DNA from: Candidatus Kerfeldbacteria bacterium
Lineage (GTDB): Bacteria; Patescibacteriota; Patescibacteriia; SBBC01; CAIJZX01
Length of the DNA stretch: 10,154 bases
Assembly (NCBI GenBank): GCA_016194465.1
Contig: JACQBO010000074.1
Location: forward strand, 1 to 10,154
Reading direction: 5' to 3'
The notes beneath the pieces are model-generated. The model did no database searches. It had not been told where the DNA came from and saw only the letters and a list, made by a program, of their open reading frames with translations. Positions 6,870-10,154 of the stretch are shown one piece after another (the first letter of the stretch is position 1; every line of letters begins with the position of its first letter). The position numbers and the translations under genes are program-made.

Positions 6870-6974
6870 AGTAGAATTTATAAATATTTATAATATTTCA
6901 AGAACACCTTATCACTTAATGTTATAAAAGTATAATTATTGCTGTGGATAAAAAAGTTCTAGCTTTTTTCAGGC

Positions 6975-7106
6975 TGTTAGTTACATACAAAAATTTATAA
7001 AAAAGTGACTATTTCAGCCGCTTTAGAAAAACAAAAAGCGCTAAGAATAGCCATTTTTCTGAAAACGAACCTTCACTTTTTTATAAAAAAATAAATAGAA
7101 CTAACA
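6975..7106 (+). repeat. 132-bp MITE-like repeat, copy 1
   Basis: This AT-rich element begins TGTTAGTT and ends AACTAACA, so it has 8-bp perfect terminal inverted repeats. A second inverted pair lies just inside (TTTATAAAAAAGTGA near the left end against its complement near the right). Further pairings (TTTCAG/CTGAAA, CGCTTT/AAAGCG) let most of the element fold back on itself. It differs from copy 2 at one base: T at 7014 where copy 2 has C at 8819. The TG...CA ends agree with the general form of IS21-family termini. It encodes nothing and sits between the istA upstream region and a cut lytic-transglycosylase gene. Flanking bases (AGGC left, GTGG right) show no target duplication. Confidence 0.9.
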
Positions 7107-7403
7107 GTGGTTCCAGAACCAACTCCATGCGTTGTACTGAGTATTGCAGCCTAAGTTCGTGCCGAAGGTGGTCTCCTGGCCGGCGATCGCGATGACCAGA
7201 CGCGGGTCAATATTCCATTGCCTTCCAGCTTGAATCAACACACTACCACTGCCGGCGATGGGGGAATTCTTGGACCGAAGGTATTGGTCGGCATCGTCGG
7301 CTTGGAGCGTACACGGCGCCCCGAAGGACTGTGGTGCAGCCAGAAACATGATCAGGACAATCGTCAGGGCTGCTGCACGACCTGCTGCGCATATTATCCG
7401 CAC
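7101..7403 (-). CDS. Lytic-transglycosylase-like protein, C-terminus cut by repeat
   Basis: The N-terminus is a signal peptide (hydrophobic core about 10-22, likely cleavage near SFGA) for an exported wall enzyme. Residues about 50-95 resemble the start of a lysozyme-like/SLT fold: IDPRLVIAIAGQETTFG, with Glu77 in the place of the catalytic glutamate, then an NAWSW segment. The frame then runs into the repeat, whose first bases TGT TAG supply a Cys and the stop, so the rest of the domain is missing. The GTG at 7403-7401 is preferred as start because AGGGGGG at 7417-7411 lies 7 bases upstream; a TTG at 7409 is too close to it. That Shine-Dalgarno site overlaps the upstream gene's stop, so the two genes are coupled. 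It is probably non-functional as it stands. Confidence 0.65.
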   Translation of the reverse strand: MRIICAAGRAAALTIVLIMFLAAPQSFGAPCTLQADDADQYLRSKNSPIAGSGSVLIQAGRQWNIDPRLVIAIAGQETTFGTNLGCNTQYNAWSWFWNHC

Positions 7404-7415
7404 GTTCAATCCCCC

Positions 7416-8321
7416 CTATTGCGTGAACTGCACGGTGGACAACAGCGTCTCAAAGGCCTGGCGGGCAGTAGACTCTCCTGCGGCTCCGGCAAGTACGGAG
7501 AACGAGAACCGATAAAGCAGGCTCCCGTGGACGACGAAGAGCATGATATCCCGCCGCTGGGGGGCTGGATCGAGACTGTAGGAGTAGGTGACTCGGGTCG
7601 CAGGCACCCCACCGACTGAATCCGCGACTGTCGACTCGATGGTCGTGCCGCCTAAGTCGCGAGCGATGAGATCCGGGATCGATATCTTGGGGGCCGCCCC
7701 TGACGAAATGGTGACTTCTGCTCCCTCCGGTGGCGGAACGCCACCTTCGGCGTACTGGCCGCCAAAGTCATCCAGGGCTACGACGCCCTGGTCGATGAGG
7801 TTGCGGTTGAGGTGCCAGGATGTGGGATAGCGCAGGGTCAGACCGACCGCCGAAATGGTGGTGTCCGGCGGAGTCTCCACGACCACAAGGTTGACAGGAA
7901 GCGGCTTCGACAGGGTCGCGGACCCCGCCCGAAGGTGCAATGTTCCGGAGGTCACGCCCAAACTCGCATCCTTCGGAACAGTCGCTTGAAGGTCGATCGT
8001 GATGACACTGTTCGGCGCAAGGGCCGGCAGCGAGGCGGGAGAAGGCGTGATGAACTCCTGGAGGGAGGGTGTCATCCTCGTGGTCGTCGCCGGAATGGCC
8101 ACCTTGGTCCTTCCGCGGACGATCAGTGTGGTAGATGATCCTCGGGCCACCCGGACGGTTACGAGGGTCGATTCCCACGCAACCTTGTATCCGGGCTGAA
8201 CCTGTGCATCGCTATCCGTGCGCTGCCCCCCTCCCGACCAGCCGGACCTGATGGACATGATGAGAACAACGACGATGCCGATTACTAGTATACTTAGGAA
8301 ATGGATTTGCCGAACTCTCAT
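7416..8321 (-). CDS. Membrane-anchored protein with PsbP/DcrB-like C-terminal half
   Basis: This 301-residue protein has one N-terminal membrane segment (about 7-23) and an extracytoplasmic remainder. Residues about 45-150 are beta-rich, with repeated Val/Thr strands as in Ig-like or CARDB-like stalk domains. Residues about 155-301 look like a PsbP/DcrB-type fold: the opening LTLRYPTSWHL, the later GVPATRVTYSY and the closing helix before STVQFT are typical of that broad group. No catalytic residues are evident, so a binding or accessory role at the cell surface is likely, perhaps for the wall hydrolase encoded just downstream. A strong Shine-Dalgarno site (8339-8329) and a nearby extended -10 (8375-8367) support the ATG at 8321. 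It is the only intact gene in its repeat-bounded module. Confidence 0.75.
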   Translation of the reverse strand: MRVRQIHFLSILVIGIVVVLIMSIRSGWSGGGQRTDSDAQVQPGYKVAWESTLVTVRVARGSSTTLIVRGRTKVAIPATTTRMTPSLQEFITPSPASLPALAPNSVITIDLQATVPKDASLGVTSGTLHLRAGSATLSKPLPVNLVVVETPPDTTISAVGLTLRYPTSWHLNRNLIDQGVVALDDFGGQYAEGGVPPPEGAEVTISSGAAPKISIPDLIARDLGGTTIESTVADSVGGVPATRVTYSYSLDPAPQRRDIMLFVVHGSLLYRFSFSVLAGAAGESTARQAFETLLSTVQFTQ

Positions 8322-8328
8322 TATCCGA

Positions 8329-8375
8329 TCTCCTCTCCTGATTAGTGATGGTTAGATACTCTCGGCAGTATACCA
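8329..8375 (-). promoter_or_regulatory. Promoter and ribosome binding site of the 301-residue protein gene
   Basis: On the minus strand TGG-TATACT (8375-8367) forms an extended -10 element without a good -35 at standard distance. About 45 bases further lies the start codon, preceded by AGGAGAGGAGA (8339-8329). The cut nuclease gene upstream ends at 8476, so this gene and the transglycosylase-like gene probably form their own two-gene unit. Confidence 0.5.
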
Positions 8376-8475
8376 CAGGGGGCTCAATGGTGTAGGTATG
8401 GCGATGCCTGACGGTGTGCTCTTCTTCCTTCACCGGTGCCCGACGAGATCGGTAATCCCCACCCTGCCCGATCCA

Positions 8476-8779
8476 CTACACAAGGCGAATGTCCTCCAAT
8501 CGATCAATGAGCCGCGGTTGGGCGCCCGCCGCGACTTCTTCCACCCGGGTATCGGCCTGTCGGAGGGGACCGAGGTCAAGACCGGTCAGGGTCTCGATGT
8601 CCCCGACCGAGACCTGGAAGAGCTGGGCTTCCGCCTCGGTCAGCTTCTCCTCCCGGAGCCGGTCGATCGTGGCCAGCAGGTCCTCCTGGCTCATCAAGAA
8701 GGCAGCGGCGGAGAGTTTGCTCTCGTCCGTGCCGCAGACGACCACCTTGTAGAAGAACTTCGGAATCAAGACCCCTCAG
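8476..8779 (-). pseudogene. C-terminal fragment of a DNA/RNA non-specific endonuclease
   Basis: The open frame enters directly from repeat copy 2 and codes for about 100 residues that match the C-terminal part of the NUC1/NucA-type endonuclease family. The pattern VLIPKFFYKVVV followed by AAAFLMSQED, then VSVGDIETLTGLDLGPL, corresponds to the family's final strands and helix. The N-terminal two thirds, with the DRGH catalytic motif, are absent. The apparent TTG start at 8769 is within conserved sequence and is not a real start. The missing part is not found on the other side of copy 2 nor elsewhere in the window. The fragment has no evident promoter and would be inactive. Family assignment is from motif recall. 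Confidence 0.65.
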
Positions 8780-8911
8780 TGTTAGTTACATACAAAAATT
8801 TATAAAAAAGTGACTATTCCAGCCGCTTTAGAAAAACAAAAAGCGCTAAGAATAGCCATTTTTCTGAAAACGAACCTTCACTTTTTTATAAAAAAATAAA
8901 TAGAACTAACA
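8780..8911 (+). repeat. 132-bp MITE-like repeat, copy 2
   Basis: Same length and orientation as copy 1, with 131 of 132 bases identical (C at 8819 replaces T). The left neighbour is the cut end of a nuclease gene and the right neighbour is the cut end of a signal-peptide gene, both on the minus strand. The flanks CTCAG (left) and CCGAG (right) show no duplication. The near-identity with copy 1 means recent spread, gene conversion or selection, since a non-coding element would otherwise drift. Confidence 0.9.
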
Positions 8912-9096
8912 CCGAGCCGACCCGACCGACAGGTTGCGAGCCCACCGTGGTCGAATGCACTGCCCGATCTCACGATTTCGGAAGCCATCCCCAGGCCAAC
9001 CGAAGTCGGGAGCAGATATGTCGCGGCAAGCGCAAGCGCTACCAGCACTCTAAGGGAGCGATGCGCCATAATGTATACTAGAGTATTAAATCTCAT
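8878..9096 (-). CDS. Signal-peptide gene cut by repeat copy 2
   Basis: I do not recognise the protein. Residues about 14-38 form a classical signal peptide (LRVLVALALAATYLLP, then small residues), followed by only about 25 residues of mature sequence before the repeat begins at 8911. The last ten codons are read from the repeat and end at its TGA. The ATG at 9096 has a plausible Shine-Dalgarno site (GAGG about 9 bases upstream). The in-frame ATG at 9069 is an alternative: TTGGGA and TAGTAT with 17-base spacing precede it closely, which would make a leaderless message. It faces the same way as the nuclease fragment beyond the repeat, but the two halves cannot make one complete nuclease because its catalytic middle is missing. 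Confidence 0.45.
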   Translation of the reverse strand: MRFNTLVYIMAHRSLRVLVALALAATYLLPTSVGLGMASEIVRSGSAFDHGGLATCRSGRLGVSSIYFFIKK

Positions 9097-9113
9097 TTCC
9101 CAACCCCTCGACC

Positions 9114-9142
9114 TTGCCCTGGTTTCCTTCGCATGCTATAAT
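9114..9142 (+). promoter_or_regulatory. Strong promoter for the small membrane protein gene
   Basis: TTGCCC (9114-9119) and a perfect TATAAT (9137-9142) are separated by 17 bases, with TG one base before the -10 hexamer. Transcription would start near 9149, about 63 bases before the ATG at 9212. It is the best sigma-70-type promoter I see in the window. Confidence 0.7.
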
Positions 9143-9211
9143 ACGCATCTCTGGATCTCATCACTCAACTGCTCACGCACCTCACCAAGACTTTCCTATC
9201 GCATTCCACCA

Positions 9212-9580
9212 ATGAAGGAACCCCACTTATCCCCCAACAATAGGCTCACGCGAATAACCATCATCATTCTCCAGAGTGTCGCCGGGCTCTATTACCTGAG
9301 TGCCATTATTCTTACTAGATTGCAGAGCCAGGATCGGCTCGGGGGGAGCGCTCGCGCGGAGATCATCTTTTGGATTGCCCTCCTGGAATTCGCCCTCGCC
9401 GTGGCGAACGTCATTGGCACAGTACGCTTGTCACGATGGACGCAATGGACTATGTGGCTCACCCTTGTGCCGCATAGCTTCTCAACACTTGCCGCCGTCC
9501 TCATTCCACTTCAACTGTTTCAGGCCGTCTTCTACTTGCGTCTACGCCAAACCGTGTATGGTCGACAGCAGTCGCACTAA
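9212..9580 (+). CDS. Small integral membrane protein, unknown function
   Basis: The 122-residue product has hydrophobic segments at about 14-34, 50-71 and 78-108 (the last long enough for one or two spans) with short basic loops, so it is an inner-membrane protein with three or four spans. No family is recognised. The open frame extends upstream to 9071, but the ATG at 9212 is chosen because the strong promoter at 9114-9142 lies inside that extension and the hydrophobic pattern starts after it. No Shine-Dalgarno site is evident. Its stop overlaps by four bases the stop of the convergent Rhs fragment. It is the only plus-strand gene in the repeat-bounded part and is complete. A link to the neighbouring Rhs C-terminus (for example as immunity) is possible, but the convergent layout is not the usual one. 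Confidence 0.6.
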   Translation: MKEPHLSPNNRLTRITIIILQSVAGLYYLSAIILTRLQSQDRLGGSARAEIIFWIALLEFALAVANVIGTVRLSRWTQWTMWLTLVPHSFSTLAAVLIPLQLFQAVFYLRLRQTVYGRQQSH

Positions 9581-10117
9581 CGACCGCGCTTCTTTATCTT
9601 CTGCGTCTTCTTCATCGGCGGGCTCTTCTTCGGAAGATTCGCCCACTTATCAGCGAGCCGCTGTGTAGCCGGGCTGACAACTGGATCCGCCACCGCGCTG
9701 ATCACTGCCCCTGTGAACGCCCCTGCACCCGCCAAGGCAAGCAGCGATACCCCTCCGGTAAAAGGAGCCGCGGCAATGGCGACGATTCCAGCACCCACAG
9801 CACCATAAGCGAGCCCCTTCGCACCGCTGGCTGCAGCTCGGTAGGGAACCTTGTACGCCGGTGTATGGGCCGCGGCGTCTTGGTGTATCTGAGTTATTGC
9901 TTCACCAAGAGCATCTCCAAGCCAAGTTGGGCCGTCGGCAATATCCAGAAGACCGCCAGCGATCGGGCTAACCCAAGCGTTAATTGAGCCAGCGTTTCTT
10001 TCAAACCAACTGGAAGACCTCCCCGAGGGGTCACTCTTCAGAGTTGGATCGCCGTCTACATAGAGATAGCTTGCCACGCCGAGATAGCTTTGTGGATCGC
10101 CATCTTCTGGGTCTGGG
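9577..10117 (-). CDS. C-terminal fragment of an Rhs-repeat protein with variable tip
   Basis: The frame is open from the repeat junction at 10117, giving about 179 residues. The first 33 carry the end of the Rhs core: DPEDGDPQSYLG, then YLYVDGDP and the hallmark DPSG. A non-conserved C-terminal domain of about 145 residues follows, as in polymorphic toxins and wall-associated Rhs proteins. It contains a glycine/alanine-rich hydrophobic stretch (about 98-138 of the fragment) that could enter membranes, and a very basic tail (PKKSPPMKKTQKIKKRGR). I recognise no nuclease or deaminase motif. A GTG start could be read at 10077, but conserved core sequence continues upstream, so the N-terminal part was lost at the repeat or continues beyond the window. 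Its function as a toxin is unproven. Confidence 0.7.
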
Positions 10118-10154
10118 TGTTAGTTCTATTTATTTTTTTATAAAAAAGTGAAGG
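10118..10154 (-). repeat. 132-bp MITE-like repeat, copy 3, partial and inverted
   Basis: These last 37 bases match the reverse complement of the right end of copies 1 and 2 at every position, beginning TGTTAGTTCTATTTA. The copy is inverted relative to the other two and is cut by the window edge. The Rhs fragment is severed exactly where it begins. Confidence 0.88.

Larger units (their letters stand above)
4483..6974 (-). mobile_element. AT-rich IS21-family insertion block, ends not defined
   Basis: The block contains istA and istB in the standard order and is much richer in A and T than the genes on either side. Its left limit is set here by the base-composition change just after mltG, and its right limit by the start of the 132-bp repeat. 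I could not find matching terminal inverted repeats: no TGTTAGTT-like end occurs between 4458 and 4725. Either the true ends are degenerate, or one end was lost, or the adjacent repeat supplies the right end. The coordinates are therefore outer limits rather than measured ends. Confidence 0.6.

Noticed and set aside
6950..6970. Hairpin near AAAAAAGTTCTAGCTTTTTT as an IS terminus or terminator
   Set aside because: The stem is weak and AT-only at its base, and no matching copy exists at the other side of the IS block.
7812..8138. Plus-strand 108-codon frame opposite the surface protein gene
   Set aside because: It is an arginine/glycine-rich shadow frame of GC-rich coding sequence, without a start signal or family resemblance.
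8476..9096. One nuclease gene simply interrupted by repeat copy 2
   Set aside because: The right side supplies only a signal peptide plus about 25 residues and the left side only the C-terminal third; the catalytic middle is missing and no target duplication is seen.
6975..10154. CRISPR array or tandem repeat array
   Set aside because: Repeat units are 132 bases, spaced by 1.2 to 1.7 kb of gene sequence, one is inverted, and no cas gene is present.
6975..10154. Integron-type cassette array
   Set aside because: The repeat lacks attC-like core sites, no integrase gene is visible, and the segments contain cut genes rather than whole cassettes.

Overview
The window is bacterial and mosaic. The left part (1 to about 4480) is compact, moderately GC-rich and reads as ordinary chromosome. 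MltG and a CAP-domain surface protein point to a peptidoglycan-walled bacterium. Several genes lack a clear Shine-Dalgarno site, and two-membrane-anchor CAP proteins are familiar from Patescibacteria (CPR), so a CPR or similar metagenome-derived genome is my inference. Nothing in the window fixes the taxon. The sequence ends inside a repeat, as assembled contigs often do.

Layout: (1) 1-81, start of a minus-strand gene running off the left edge. (2) 82-606, a 525-base gene-poor stretch with a well-folded 112-base RNA-like structure (153-264) and two hairpin terminators. (3) 607-1620, minus-strand CAP-domain protein, whose leader carries a terminator-like hairpin. (4) 1702-4457, a tight plus-strand operon: protein-L-isoaspartate methyltransferase (pcm), monofunctional mannose-1-phosphate guanylyltransferase (manC type) and endolytic transglycosylase MltG, with gaps of +3 and -1 bases. 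(5) 4483-6974, an AT-rich foreign block with a 71-residue orphan ORF and an IS21-family istB/istA pair on the minus strand. (6) 6975-10154, GC-richer gene fragments separated by a 132-bp AT-rich, palindrome-like element with TGTTAGTT/AACTAACA ends. It is present twice in full (131 of 132 identical) and once in part, inverted, at the right edge.

Module A between repeats (7107-8779) holds the 3' end of a DNA/RNA non-specific endonuclease gene, an intact membrane-anchored protein with a PsbP/DcrB-like C-terminal half, and the 5' end of a lytic-transglycosylase-like gene. Module B (8912-10117) holds the 5' end of a signal-peptide gene, a small integral membrane protein with a good promoter, and the 3' end of an Rhs-repeat protein with its variable C-terminal domain. 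All four genes touching the module side of a repeat are cut there, and I see no target-site duplications.

The main point of interest is this repeat. It looks like a miniature inverted-repeat (MITE-like) element, possibly mobilised by an IS21-type transposase such as the one next to copy 1. The unrelated gene fragments it joins imply either repeat-mediated rearrangement or an assembly chimera; sequence alone cannot decide. The pcm-manC-mltG operon combines protein repair, GDP-mannose supply and peptidoglycan processing, which is a cell-envelope maintenance theme at most.
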